Position numbers and translations under genes: made by a program. The notes beneath the pieces were generated by a model that worked only from the letters and a program-made list of their open reading frames with translations, was not told where the DNA came from and did not search any database. Positions 27,288 through 36,180 of a stretch of 64,000 nucleotides of DNA are shown piece by piece. This stretch comes from Coprobacter secundus (GTDB taxonomy: Bacteria; Bacteroidota; Bacteroidia; Bacteroidales; Coprobacteraceae): NCBI GenBank assembly GCA_000803105.1, contig JTDA01000008.1:1-64000 (forward strand), written 5' to 3'. Each line of letters starts with the position of its first letter. Within the stretch, counting starts at the first letter, position 1.

Positions 27288-28433
27288 ATGGAAATGGGGA
27301 GATGTATTTTTTATCATAGTGGTATGGGTGTGGTGATGGCGGTCGTTGTGTGCATGACTGCTTGTCATTCGAAAGAGCGAGGGCAGGTATCGGCTCCTGT
27401 TCCGGAGATATCTGTGGCTAAGCCGTTGGTGATGCCTGTTACTTTGCATAAGTCTTATCCGGGGTATCTGGTTTCGGAGAAGACGGTGAATCTGGTGGCG
27501 CGGGTGAATGGTTATTTGCAGAGCGTGTCTTTTGCTCCGGGGAGCATGGTGCAGAAGGGGAGCTTGCTTTTTACGATAGAGCCGACGTTGTATCAGGACC
27601 AGGTGAGCCAGGCTGAGGCGGGCGTGAAGTCGGCTGAGGCGAAGTTATCGTATGCGCGGAACAGTTATGCCCGTATGAGGGAGGCTGCGCAGAGCGACGC
27701 GATATCGAAGATTGACTTGATACAGGCGGAGTCGAATGTACAGCAGGCGGAGGCTGCCTTGAAGGATGCCAATGCGCAGTTGACGACGGCTCGTACTAAT
27801 CTGGGTTATTGCTACATACGTGCTCCGTTTACGGGCCGTGTGTCGAGGAGCTTGTTCGATGTGGGGAGTTATATCAGCGGGGCTGTGCAGGCTACGACGT
27901 TGGCTACGTTGTATCAGGATAATAAGGTGTATGCTTATTTCAATATCGAGGATAACCAGTATTTGAGGATGATTATGGCTTCTCCGGAGGGGGAATTGAG
28001 GGGACGTATGCCCAAGGAGGTAAAATTGTCGTTTCAGGAGCCTTTGTCGGAGGAGTATGTGGGGAGGCTGGATTATCTCTCTCCGAATGTGGAGTTGTCG
28101 ACGGGTACGTTGAATGTGCGTGCTGAAATCGATAATCCGAAGGGAGAACTCAAGAGCGGGTTGTATGTGACTATCAGCTTGCCTTATGGGGAGAATAGTG
28201 AGGCGGTACTGGTGCGGGATGCTTCGATAGGTACTGACCAGCTGGGCAAGTATGTGTATCTGGTGAATGACTCGAACCGGGTGGTTTACCGTCATATCGA
28301 GACGGGCGAGCTGGTGAACGATACTTTGCGAGAGGTTGTAAAGGGGGTGGATGCGAACGACCGTTATGTGACGAAGGCTTTGCTGAAGGTGCGTGACGGG
28401 ATGTTGATCGCTCCGGTGGAGAGTAAGGATTGA
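27288..28433 (+). CDS. RND efflux membrane fusion protein (periplasmic adaptor lipoprotein)
   Basis: Links the inner-membrane pump to the outer-membrane channel. The ATG at 27288 (or 27324) leads into a signal with lipobox CMTAC. 382 residues from 27288. Domains: barrel/lipoyl segment (VNLVARVNGYLQSVSFAPGSMVQKGSLLF), a coiled-coil hairpin with alanine/glutamine heptads (about 95-165), second lipoyl half (LGYCYIRAPFTGRVSRSL) and beta-barrel (SGLYVTISLP). The reading frame is open upstream to overlap the channel gene, but that part does not look coding. 25 bp precede the pump gene. Confidence 0.92.
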   Translation: MEMGRCIFYHSGMGVVMAVVVCMTACHSKERGQVSAPVPEISVAKPLVMPVTLHKSYPGYLVSEKTVNLVARVNGYLQSVSFAPGSMVQKGSLLFTIEPTLYQDQVSQAEAGVKSAEAKLSYARNSYARMREAAQSDAISKIDLIQAESNVQQAEAALKDANAQLTTARTNLGYCYIRAPFTGRVSRSLFDVGSYISGAVQATTLATLYQDNKVYAYFNIEDNQYLRMIMASPEGELRGRMPKEVKLSFQEPLSEEYVGRLDYLSPNVELSTGTLNVRAEIDNPKGELKSGLYVTISLPYGENSEAVLVRDASIGTDQLGKYVYLVNDSNRVVYRHIETGELVNDTLREVVKGVDANDRYVTKALLKVRDGMLIAPVESKD

Positions 28434-28458
28434 GGGGTGTGTTTTCTCTGTAAAACTG

Positions 28459-31400
28459 ATGGTTATGATTTCGAAATTTTTTATAGACCGACCGATTTTT
28501 GCTACTGTCATCGCCATATTGATGGTGCTGGCGGGTGTGGTGACGTTGAATACGTTGCCTGTGGCGCAGTTTCCTGACATTACTCCTCCTACGGTGCAGG
28601 TGACGGCTACGTACCCGGGTGCGAGTGCGGAGACGGTGGCGCGTACTGTGGGTGCTCCGATAGAGGAGCAGGTGAACGGTGTGGACGGGATGATTTATAT
28701 GAGTTCGTCGTCATCGAGTTCGGGGCAGTATACGCTGACGGTGACTTTTGAGGTGGGTACGGATATCGACATGGCTACGGTCTTGGTGCAGAATCGCGTG
28801 AATATAGCGCAGGGGAGTTTGCCGGAGGCTGTGATACAGCAGGGTATCATCACGAGGAAGCAGTCTACGAATATCGTGATGTTCCTTTCGTTGCAGTCGG
28901 ATAATGCGCAGTATGATGGTCTGTATTTGTCGAATTATGCGACTTTGAACTTGACCGACGAGTTGTCGCGCCTGCCGGGGGTGGGCTCGGTGAATGTGTT
29001 CGGTGCGGGTGATTACAGTATGCGTATCTGGTTGGACCCGGAGGTCATGCGTATACGGCAGTTGACGCCGTCGGATGTGTATGCGGCGGTGCAGTCGCAG
29101 AATATGGAGGTCTCGGCGGGTACGGTGGGGCAGCCTCCGATGAATGGGCCTGTCGATTTCCAGTTTACTCTTACGGCCCAGGGACGGCTGATTACTCCGG
29201 AGGAGTTTGGCAATATTGTCATCAAGACTTTGCCCGACGGGAGTTATTTGCGGTTGAAGGACTTGGGGACGATAGATTTGGGGAGCTCGACGTACGGGGT
29301 CACGTCTACGCAGAAGGGGAAGCAATCGGCTGCTATCGCGATATACCAGTTGCCGGGTTCTAATTCTCTGGATGTGGCGAAGGCTGTGAGGGCCAAGATG
29401 GAGGAACTGGAGCGGTATTTCCCTACGGATATCACGTATGATGTGGTACTGGACACGACGGAGTTTGTATCGGCGTCGATAGATGAGGTGCTGGTTACTT
29501 TTCTTGAGGCTACTTTGCTGGTGATGCTGGTGATATTGCTTTTCTTGCAGAACTTCCGTGCGATGATAATCCCGTCGCTTACGATTCCGGTGTCGCTGAT
29601 TTGTACGTTTGCGGTGATGAAGTTGTTCGGCTTTTCGATAAATACGCTTACTCTTTTCGGGTTGGTACTGGCTATTGCCATTGTGGTGGATGATGCTATC
29701 GTGGTGGTGGAGAACTCTACGCGGCTTCTGGATACGGGCAAGTATGACCGTAAGACGGCGGTGACGATTGCGATGAAGGAGATTACGGGCCCGGTGGTGG
29801 GGGTGGTGCTGGTGTTGCTGGCGGTGTTTATCCCGACGGCTTTTATCGGCGGTATTACGGGGCAGTTGTATAAGCAGTTTGCCTTGACGATAGCGACAGC
29901 GACTTTTTTCAGCGGATTTAATTCTTTGACCTTGACTCCTGCTTTGTGTGCTATATTTCTGGAACCGACGAAGGAGGCGAAGTCGTTTGTGTACAGGGTC
30001 TTCAACAAGGGGTATGATGCTACGTTGCGGGGGTATGTGCGTGTGATAACTTTTTTGCTGGGGCGTCCCGGAATGACGATGTTGGTGTTTGTCGCGGTTT
30101 CGGCCGTGACGTTGTGGATGTTTGTGAAATGGCCTACTTCTTTTATCCCTCAGGAGGACCAGGGTTATTTTGTGGTATCGGTGCAGTTGCCTAATGCGGC
30201 GGGGCTGGACCGTACGCAGCAGGTGACGCGGCGTATCGGGGGGATACTGGATTCTTATCCGGAGGTGAGGACGTATTTGTGTATCGATGGCTTCTCGATG
30301 ATGCAGGGTGGCAACTCGTCTAATGGTGCTACGTTTTTCGTGATGTTGAAGAGCTGGGACGAGCGCAAGTCGAAGGATGAGAGTGTGTTTTCGGTGGTGA
30401 AACGGCTGAATGCGGATGCGTCGGCTATCGAGGAGGCTACTGTCTTTGCGGTGAACCCGCCTGCTATCTCGGGACTGGGGGTTACGGGCGGACTGGAGTT
30501 TGAGCTGGAGGACCGTAGCAACTTGGGTGCTACGGAGTTGCAGAATGCTGTGAATGCCTTGTTGGGCCGGGTACGGGAGGAGCCGTCTTTGATGATGTTG
30601 AATTCGATGTTCCAGGGTAATACGCCTCAGTATTTTTTGAATATCAACCGGGACAAGGTGAAGATGCAGGGCCTGGTATTGAAGGATGTGTTTACGACTT
30701 TGTCTTCTTATATGGGTACGGCTTATGTGAATGATTTTGTGGAGTTCGGCCGTGTGTATCAGGTGAAACTGGGTGCTGATGCGCGGAGCCGTGCGGTCAT
30801 CGATGATGTGATGAAATTGAGTGTGCGTAACCAGAAGGGGGATATGGTACCGTTCTCGTCGTTTACGACTCTTGAGGAACAGGAGGGGCTCGACCAGGTG
30901 ACGCGGTACAATATGTATACAGCTGCTGCTATTACGGCGATACCGGCTCAGGGGTATAGTACGCGCCAGGCCATAGAGGGTATGGAGGAGTTGACGCGGA
31001 ATGTGCTGGGTACGAATTTCGGGTATAGTTGGACTTCGGAGGCGTACCAGGAGACGCAGTCGAGTTCGTCGGTGAGCTTGATATTTGTGCTGGCTATCGT
31101 AATTGTGATTTTGGTGCTGGCGGCCCAGTATGAGAGCTGGACGAGCCCGATTGCCGTGATTTTGAGTTTGCCGCTGGCTTTGTTGGGTGTGGTGCTGGGT
31201 TGTATGGTGATGAGTTTGCCTATCAGTATTTACAGCCAGATAGGCATTGTATTGCTGATTGCTCTCTCGGCAAAGAATGCGATTTTGATAGTGGAGTTTG
31301 CCATCGATTACCGCAACAACGGGGAGTCTATCACTCAGGCTTCGATAGAGGCTGGCCGGGTGCGGTTGCGTCCTATATTGATGACTTCTTTTGCTTTTAT

Positions 31401-31617
31401 CCTGGGTGTGATGCCGTTGATGTTTGCGTCGGGTGCGGGTGCCGAGAGCCGTATTGCGCTGGGTACGGCGGTGGTGTTCGGAATGACATTCAATACGTTG
31501 CTGGGGACTTTGTTCGTACCTAATTTTTATCATTTGATGCAGACTGTGCAGGAGCGTTTTCTGACTCGTAAGGGGGGAAAGGTTCCGGCTTCGACGGAGA
31601 AGATGCAGATGGATTGA
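28459..31617 (+). CDS. RND efflux pump inner-membrane transporter (AcrB/HAE1 family)
   Basis: Proton-driven exporter of hydrophobic compounds, 1052 residues with twelve predicted TM helices and two large periplasmic loops. Begins with the signature FFIDRPIFATVIAILMVLAG. Porter-domain motifs include GVDGMIYMSSSSSS and VNVFGAGDYSMRIWLDP. The TM4 proton-relay pair is seen in AIAIVVDDAIVVVEN and the TM10 Lys in LIALSAKNAILIVEFA. Completes the channel-adaptor-pump operon. Substrates unknown; HAE1 pumps in Bacteroidales export bile salts, detergents and antibiotics. A Met two codons in (28465) is an alternative start. Confidence 0.96.
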   Translation: MVMISKFFIDRPIFATVIAILMVLAGVVTLNTLPVAQFPDITPPTVQVTATYPGASAETVARTVGAPIEEQVNGVDGMIYMSSSSSSSGQYTLTVTFEVGTDIDMATVLVQNRVNIAQGSLPEAVIQQGIITRKQSTNIVMFLSLQSDNAQYDGLYLSNYATLNLTDELSRLPGVGSVNVFGAGDYSMRIWLDPEVMRIRQLTPSDVYAAVQSQNMEVSAGTVGQPPMNGPVDFQFTLTAQGRLITPEEFGNIVIKTLPDGSYLRLKDLGTIDLGSSTYGVTSTQKGKQSAAIAIYQLPGSNSLDVAKAVRAKMEELERYFPTDITYDVVLDTTEFVSASIDEVLVTFLEATLLVMLVILLFLQNFRAMIIPSLTIPVSLICTFAVMKLFGFSINTLTLFGLVLAIAIVVDDAIVVVENSTRLLDTGKYDRKTAVTIAMKEITGPVVGVVLVLLAVFIPTAFIGGITGQLYKQFALTIATATFFSGFNSLTLTPALCAIFLEPTKEAKSFVYRVFNKGYDATLRGYVRVITFLLGRPGMTMLVFVAVSAVTLWMFVKWPTSFIPQEDQGYFVVSVQLPNAAGLDRTQQVTRRIGGILDSYPEVRTYLCIDGFSMMQGGNSSNGATFFVMLKSWDERKSKDESVFSVVKRLNADASAIEEATVFAVNPPAISGLGVTGGLEFELEDRSNLGATELQNAVNALLGRVREEPSLMMLNSMFQGNTPQYFLNINRDKVKMQGLVLKDVFTTLSSYMGTAYVNDFVEFGRVYQVKLGADARSRAVIDDVMKLSVRNQKGDMVPFSSFTTLEEQEGLDQVTRYNMYTAAAITAIPAQGYSTRQAIEGMEELTRNVLGTNFGYSWTSEAYQETQSSSSVSLIFVLAIVIVILVLAAQYESWTSPIAVILSLPLALLGVVLGCMVMSLPISIYSQIGIVLLIALSAKNAILIVEFAIDYRNNGESITQASIEAGRVRLRPILMTSFAFILGVMPLMFASGAGAESRIALGTAVVFGMTFNTLLGTLFVPNFYHLMQTVQERFLTRKGGKVPASTEKMQMD

Positions 31618-31641
31618 TTGTTTGTTTGGTTATATCGGTAG

Positions 31642-31680
31642 GGAGGGCGTCACCGGGTATTTGGTGGCGTCCTTTTTTGT
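31642..31680 (+). terminator. Rho-independent terminator after the efflux operon
   Basis: An 11-bp stem (AGGGCGTCACC / GGTGGCGTCCT, with two G-T pairs) around GGGTATTT, followed by TTTTTTG, about 25 bp after the pump stop codon. The remainder of the 360-bp gap up to 31977 holds no gene I can see and contains the switch to AT-rich composition. Confidence 0.8.
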
Positions 31681-31977
31681 GTTATGGTGGTGTGTGTGGC
31701 TTGGGATGGGATGTTTTTTGAGGTGTTGTTTGTTTGGTTTAGGTGACCGCTTTTGTTTTTTCCTGGACGTCTTTGTCTGGCTTTTTTCCTTTGTGGGCAA
31801 GTAAAAACAGTAATGCAAGAATTTGTGCAGTAAAGAGTGGAAAAGGCGATAAAATGAAAAGTTGAGAAACTAAAGGATATTATGAATGTAAGATATACTT
31901 TTTATGTACGATTGTGCACATAAATGTGAATAAAAATCTTCTATTTTGTGAATCATTATTTATGTAAACAAATATTT

Positions 31978-33111
31978 ATGTATAAAAGATTTTTTATATT
32001 TATACTGTCGATTTTATTATTATCGTCTGTACGTGCACAGAAAATTGAGAATTTGGTGGAGCTTAAGAAGAATTCCCACAATGAAATTTTTCATTATTTG
32101 GCTCCGGCCTTGTGTGCACCGGTTTATGAAGAACCTGATTATTGGGTATGGGGAAGTTCTGTTGTAAAAGGTGATGATGGAATGTATCATTTATATGTTT
32201 CCCGATTTCCTAAGACATTGCCTTTCCATCCTGGATGGATGGTTGCGTCAGAGATTGTTCATGCGGTATCTAAATCTGTTACGGGGCCTTATCGATTCAG
32301 TGATATTGCATTACCGGCTCGTGGTGCAGAATATTGGGATGGCCGTTCTACTCACAATCCTCGTATTTTACGGTATGGTGGTAAGTATTTCTTAATTTAT
32401 ATGGGCTCAACGCATCCTTTTGTGGAACCTACTTATAATGAATTGACATTGGACAGTCCTTGGTGTACTGTGGCACGGTCCAATAAACGTATTGGTCTGG
32501 CTGTATCTGACTCTCCTTATGGTCCATGGAAAAGATTTGATGAACCGTTGTTGACAACAAAACCTGGAACATTTTACAGTTATTTGATTTCAAATCCATC
32601 TCCTGTTATAGAGGAAGATGGGTCTGTGACAATTTTGTTTAAGGGGCGTGCATATAGGGAAAATGGTAAATATTCGGATATGGCTCTTGGAATAGCACAT
32701 GCTCCCAATATTTATGGGCCTTATACTGTATTGAATGGTGGACAACCGATTTTTCAGGTTGATGGTCAAGGGGAGGCAGAGGATCCTTTTCTTTGGAAGG
32801 ATAAGCGGGGATATCATGTCATATTCAAAGACCATGTTGCCAAATATACGGGAGAACGGGGAGGTGGAGCATTGGCTCACTCTACGGATGGTTCACATTG
32901 GATGATTGATGCTGATCCAAAAGCTTATTCACGTACTGTGGAGTGGGAAGATGGTACTGTAGAAATGCAAGGTCAATTGGAACGTCCTTTCATCTATTTT
33001 GAGGAGGGTAAACCTTGTTGTATTTTTTTCGCGACAATGGATGGTCCCGGAGGTTTTGAGAATGCTTCTCGTTCATGGAATATGGTTATTCCATTTAGGA
33101 AACAAAAATGA
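31978..33111 (+). CDS. Secreted five-bladed beta-propeller glycosidase-like protein (GH43/GH117-type fold)
   Basis: The ATG at 31978 gives a signal peptide (MYKRFFIFILSILLLSSVRA); a GTG ten codons upstream is possible. 377 residues. Propeller-type motifs: DYWVWGSSVVKGDDGMYHLYVSRF, AVSKSVTGPYRF, STHNPRILRYGGKYFLIYMGS, SNPSPVIEEDGSVTILFKGR, AEDPFLWKDKRGYHVIFKDH and a late QLERPFIYFEEGKPCCIFFAT. This repeated 'N-P-x-I, E-D-P' pattern is that of GH43/GH117 and related exo-glycosidases. I cannot assign a family or a sugar. Standing alone, just right of the composition change; promoter probably in the AT-rich 31.8-31.97 kb. Confidence 0.75.
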   Translation: MYKRFFIFILSILLLSSVRAQKIENLVELKKNSHNEIFHYLAPALCAPVYEEPDYWVWGSSVVKGDDGMYHLYVSRFPKTLPFHPGWMVASEIVHAVSKSVTGPYRFSDIALPARGAEYWDGRSTHNPRILRYGGKYFLIYMGSTHPFVEPTYNELTLDSPWCTVARSNKRIGLAVSDSPYGPWKRFDEPLLTTKPGTFYSYLISNPSPVIEEDGSVTILFKGRAYRENGKYSDMALGIAHAPNIYGPYTVLNGGQPIFQVDGQGEAEDPFLWKDKRGYHVIFKDHVAKYTGERGGGALAHSTDGSHWMIDADPKAYSRTVEWEDGTVEMQGQLERPFIYFEEGKPCCIFFATMDGPGGFENASRSWNMVIPFRKQK

Positions 33112-33178
33112 GGGTGTATCAAAATTCAATTTTTGAAAATATGAACTTATAATTTGAAATCTGAGCATCCTAAAAAGA

Positions 33179-33235
33179 CTAAAGAAAGGGGCGTATCAAA
33201 CTCTATATTGAGTAATGATACGCCCCTTTCTTTAG
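33179..33235. terminator. Bidirectional terminator-like 20-bp perfect palindrome
   Basis: Arms at 33179-33198 and 33216-33235 (CTAAAGAAAGGGGCGTATCA and its exact complement) around a 17-nt loop. The A/T-rich outer stem could give U-tracts in both directions. It lies 68 bp after the glycosidase-like gene. From 33236 to 33566 I see no gene or clear signal. Confidence 0.75.
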
Positions 33236-33566
33236 TGTTATAGTTACAATCTGTAATTTTTTGGAGTGGACATTTTAGTTTTGGTATACCTCCTGTATAT
33301 AAATATTCATTGAAGACCCGATTTATTTTATCTATTCCTCAATAATTGGGGGAATAGTTTGTTGCAAGTAGTTTTAGGCTTAATCGTGTTTGTTTTTTAG
33401 AATTGTATTGTTTATAATTTAGATGTTCTTTTATGTAATTATTTGATTTCAAGCAATAATAGTTTTGGTATAAAGATTGTGCCTCCAATCATTTGTTTAT
33501 ATTCAAAATGATTTGTAAATTGTTGATATTCAGTAATATAAAATTGGTTATAGATTTTTCAATTTT

Positions 33567-34127
33567 TTACTTTAAGCTTTTTCCATCAGAAAAGGCTTTT
33601 CCAATTTTCTTTCCAATAGACAGGTAATTGTGGTTACATGGGTCGTAGAGAATGGGTTGTAATTTGAACGGGTCTATTTTCCCTTTTTCGTTTATCACCT
33701 CTTCTGTAGCTGAAACATTTACAATTCGACCTATCATATAGTTGCTTTGAGGGTCGTATGAAACAAGCTCACATTCCAATGTCATGGGTAGTTCTTCAAT
33801 AATGGGAGCATTTACGAATTCTGATTTTATTTCATGAAAACCTGCATTGGCAAATTTGTTCGGTTCTTTGTTACCGGAAACGATGCCTACATAGTCACAG
33901 GCTATGACATTATCTACCGTGGCCATACTTACAGTGAAAGCTTTGCTGCCGAGAATGTTCTGTGTGGTCTTGTGTTCTTCAGCAAGGCATATACCAATCC
34001 TATTATCAGTATAAATACCTCCCCATGCTGCATTCATGGCATTGGGTTTTCCATTTTTGTCGTATGCTGCCACAATAAAGACAGGCATCGGGTATAGCCA
34101 TGTTTTGTTTCCAAAATTCTTTCTCAT
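33567..34127 (-). CDS. Flavin reductase family protein (FMN-binding split barrel)
   Basis: 186 residues; N-terminal LYPMPVFIVAAYDKNGKPNAMNAAWGG is the flavin-reductase-like motif, with CLAEEHKTTQNILGSKAFTVSMAT for FMN contact and C-terminal LQPILYDPCNHNYLSIG. Probably NAD(P)H-dependent FMN reduction or a flavoredoxin-like electron carrier in the cytoplasm. Lies 36 bp downstream of the zinc alcohol dehydrogenase on the same strand, so likely co-transcribed. The gene has AT-rich codon use like others on this side. Confidence 0.85.
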   Translation of the reverse strand: MRKNFGNKTWLYPMPVFIVAAYDKNGKPNAMNAAWGGIYTDNRIGICLAEEHKTTQNILGSKAFTVSMATVDNVIACDYVGIVSGNKEPNKFANAGFHEIKSEFVNAPIIEELPMTLECELVSYDPQSNYMIGRIVNVSATEEVINEKGKIDPFKLQPILYDPCNHNYLSIGKKIGKAFSDGKSLK

Positions 34128-34163
34128 TGTATTTTATATTTATTGATTGGAAGGCACAAAGTT

Positions 34164-35210
34164 TTAAATGGTATTGTTCCCTGTTATTGCTATTTTGATT
34201 ACTCCTTCTAATTTGTTTTCGAAGATATGATAAGCTTTTCCTATTTCATTTAGAGGAAATTTGTGCGTGATAAGTGGGGTGGTATCTATTTTCCCTTCAT
34301 CTATTAGTTTAAGGATTTCAGCGCAGTCACATCCATCTACTCCACCTGTTTTGAAAGTCAGATTTTTGCCATACATACTTGGTAAAGGCAGTATTTGAGG
34401 TTTATCATAAAGTGCAACGATGGTGACGATAGCGTTGGGCCGAGCACATTCCCAAGCTAAATGGAATGTATTTTCGGTTCCGGCGACTTCTAATACGACA
34501 TCGGCTCCACCGTGACTGCTGTTGCTAAGTACAACTTCTTTACAGTTTTGGGGCTCTGTTACCAATACTTCGGGATAATGTTTGCGGACAAATAGGATTC
34601 TTTCAGGTGACTTTTCACATACAATGATGCGCCGAGGTTTTTTCAGCATAGTACATAATAATGTACAGATTCCGGTAGGGCCGGCCCCGATAATGAGGAC
34701 TGTGTCATCTTCAGATATTTTGGAGATACGGGTAGCCCAATAACCGGTGGCCAGTATGTCACCGACAAATAGGGCTTGTTCATCGGTGACCGTGTCGGGT
34801 ATACGATTTAACCCTTGGTTAGCATAGGGGACTCTTACATATTCTGCTTGTCCTCCATCGATAAGGCATCCCAGTGCCCATCCCCCGTTGGGATCGGTAC
34901 AATTATTTACGTATCCGTGACGACAAAAGAAACATTTGCCACAAAAAGTCTCTACGTTTACAGTGACTCTGTCTCCAGGTTTAACAGAAATAACATCAGG
35001 GCCAATTTCTTCTACAATTCCTACCATCTCATGTCCGACGGTTACTCCTTGTATTGCACGGGGTACACTTCCATGTTTGATGTGGAGATCACTGGAACAG
35101 ATGCTACCAAGTGTCACGCGAATTATTGCATCTTGCGGTTCTTTTATCTTTGGTTTGTTTTTTTCTTGCAACTCAAATTTGCCGTTTTCAACGTATGTAT
35201 ATGCTAACAT
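34164..35210 (-). CDS. Zinc-dependent medium-chain alcohol dehydrogenase
   Basis: 348 residues; NAD(P)-dependent oxidoreductase. Catalytic zinc site: C-S-S-D in GSICSSDLHIKHG and GHEMVGIVEEIG. Structural zinc Cys cluster present as CGKCFFCRHGYVNNC. Rossmann motif LIIGAGPTGICTLL. Resembles the secondary-alcohol/threonine-dehydrogenase-like MDR enzymes of anaerobes. A phylum-type -7 element (TATCTTTG, reverse complement of 35243-35250) lies 33 bp upstream of the start. Operon with the flavin reductase. Substrate not evident. Confidence 0.9.
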   Translation of the reverse strand: MLAYTYVENGKFELQEKNKPKIKEPQDAIIRVTLGSICSSDLHIKHGSVPRAIQGVTVGHEMVGIVEEIGPDVISVKPGDRVTVNVETFCGKCFFCRHGYVNNCTDPNGGWALGCLIDGGQAEYVRVPYANQGLNRIPDTVTDEQALFVGDILATGYWATRISKISEDDTVLIIGAGPTGICTLLCTMLKKPRRIIVCEKSPERILFVRKHYPEVLVTEPQNCKEVVLSNSSHGGADVVLEVAGTENTFHLAWECARPNAIVTIVALYDKPQILPLPSMYGKNLTFKTGGVDGCDCAEILKLIDEGKIDTTPLITHKFPLNEIGKAYHIFENKLEGVIKIAITGNNTI

Positions 35211-35502
35211 AATGTATCCTCCTTTTTAGACTAATGTTATAGCAAAGATAATAATTTGTTTTCTTTTGATTATTTGATTTTATTATTCATTATTTTTCCT
35301 ATTTTTGTATTAGGGGGCAGTTTCTTCTATTTTGTAGGTAGGATAGGGGAAATAAGTATTTGCAATTGGTAAAGATAATAGCCTGTGATTTATGTTTTAC
35401 TTAGGCGTAAATTGATATTTTAATTTATAAAGATAAGAAAATCAGTAAATTAAAAGGGCGAAAATCGATTGATAAAGAAATGGAGTTTTGAATTTTTATG
35501 GT

Positions 35503-35775
35503 ATGCAGAAGTTTATGAGGGTTATATTGTTGATGGTGTGTTTTGTATGTTTAGGGGCATGCAAGATGGGGCTTATGACATATAGAAATGGGTATATACT
35601 GGATAATGAGGGGGTGACTGTGGGCAATTATGCAAATGGATATATTTTTGATAATGAGAGGAATATTAGAGGGTATTATTCTAATGGGTATATTTATGAT
35701 AAAAATTATAATATCATAGGCAATTATGCTAATGGTTATGTAAAAGATGGTAAAATGAAAGAGTTGTTCGAATAA
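35503..35775 (+). CDS. Small lipoprotein made of four tandem Y-x-NGYI repeats
   Basis: The ATG at 35503 gives MQKFMRVILLMVCFVCLGAC, a lipoprotein signal with Cys at residue 20; the upstream TTG (35488) is not needed. The 90-residue product has four copies of a ~20-residue repeat: YRNGYILDNEGVTVG, YANGYIFDNERNIRG, YYSNGYIYDKNYNIIG and YANGYVKDGK. The pattern suggests a small repetitive beta structure exposed on the periplasmic or outer face. I do not recognise a named family. It stands alone between two AT-rich gaps; 292 bp upstream carry no other gene. Confidence 0.75.
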   Translation: MQKFMRVILLMVCFVCLGACKMGLMTYRNGYILDNEGVTVGNYANGYIFDNERNIRGYYSNGYIYDKNYNIIGNYANGYVKDGKMKELFE

Positions 35776-35988
35776 AAAATTTGTAAGGCATAGGGTAAAT
35801 TGGTATTAGAGATTATAGGTGTATTTTTTCGGTAAATTATTTTGATAAAACCTTTCGATAGGTAATTGTGCTAAAATAAATGCAATTTGCAAATGATGAT
35901 AATATAAGATAGGTGCGGATAATAAGTCTTTTGTAAGTGATAAAGTTTATGTTTTGGGGTATAACATGTGAGACTTTTATCTATAAAT

Positions 35989-36178
35989 ATAGATGAGGGT
36001 GTCTCAAAATAGAATTGCTAAAGTAAAAATTTTATAGATTGAAACATAAAAGTAAAAAATCTCCTGATTTTGGCCATATCATTGAGATAAATGAAAGCAA
36101 AAGCAGGAGATTTTATATTGCAACTTATAGATTATGAGTAAGTCTATCTATTTTTTCTATTTTGAGACAGCCTCGTTG
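35989..36178. repeat. MITE-like element with nested inverted repeats
   Basis: Ends GATGAGGGTGTCTCAAAATAG (left, about 35991) and, as reverse complement, ACGAGGCTGTCTCAAAATAG (right, to about 36176) match over about 20 bases. Inside is a second hairpin pair, AAAATCTCCTG (about 36056) and CAGGAGATTTT (about 36103). The right end touches the catalase stop codon. No transposase. The rest of the 405-bp gap (35776-35988) shows nothing recognisable. Confidence 0.6.
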
Positions 36179-36180
36179 AG

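Noticed and set aside
31700..31760. Possible degenerate flank of the hairpin repeat (GATGTTTTTTGAGGTG...GGTTTAGGTG)
   Set aside because: Only short T/G-rich similarity and no hairpin terminus follows; could be composition alone.
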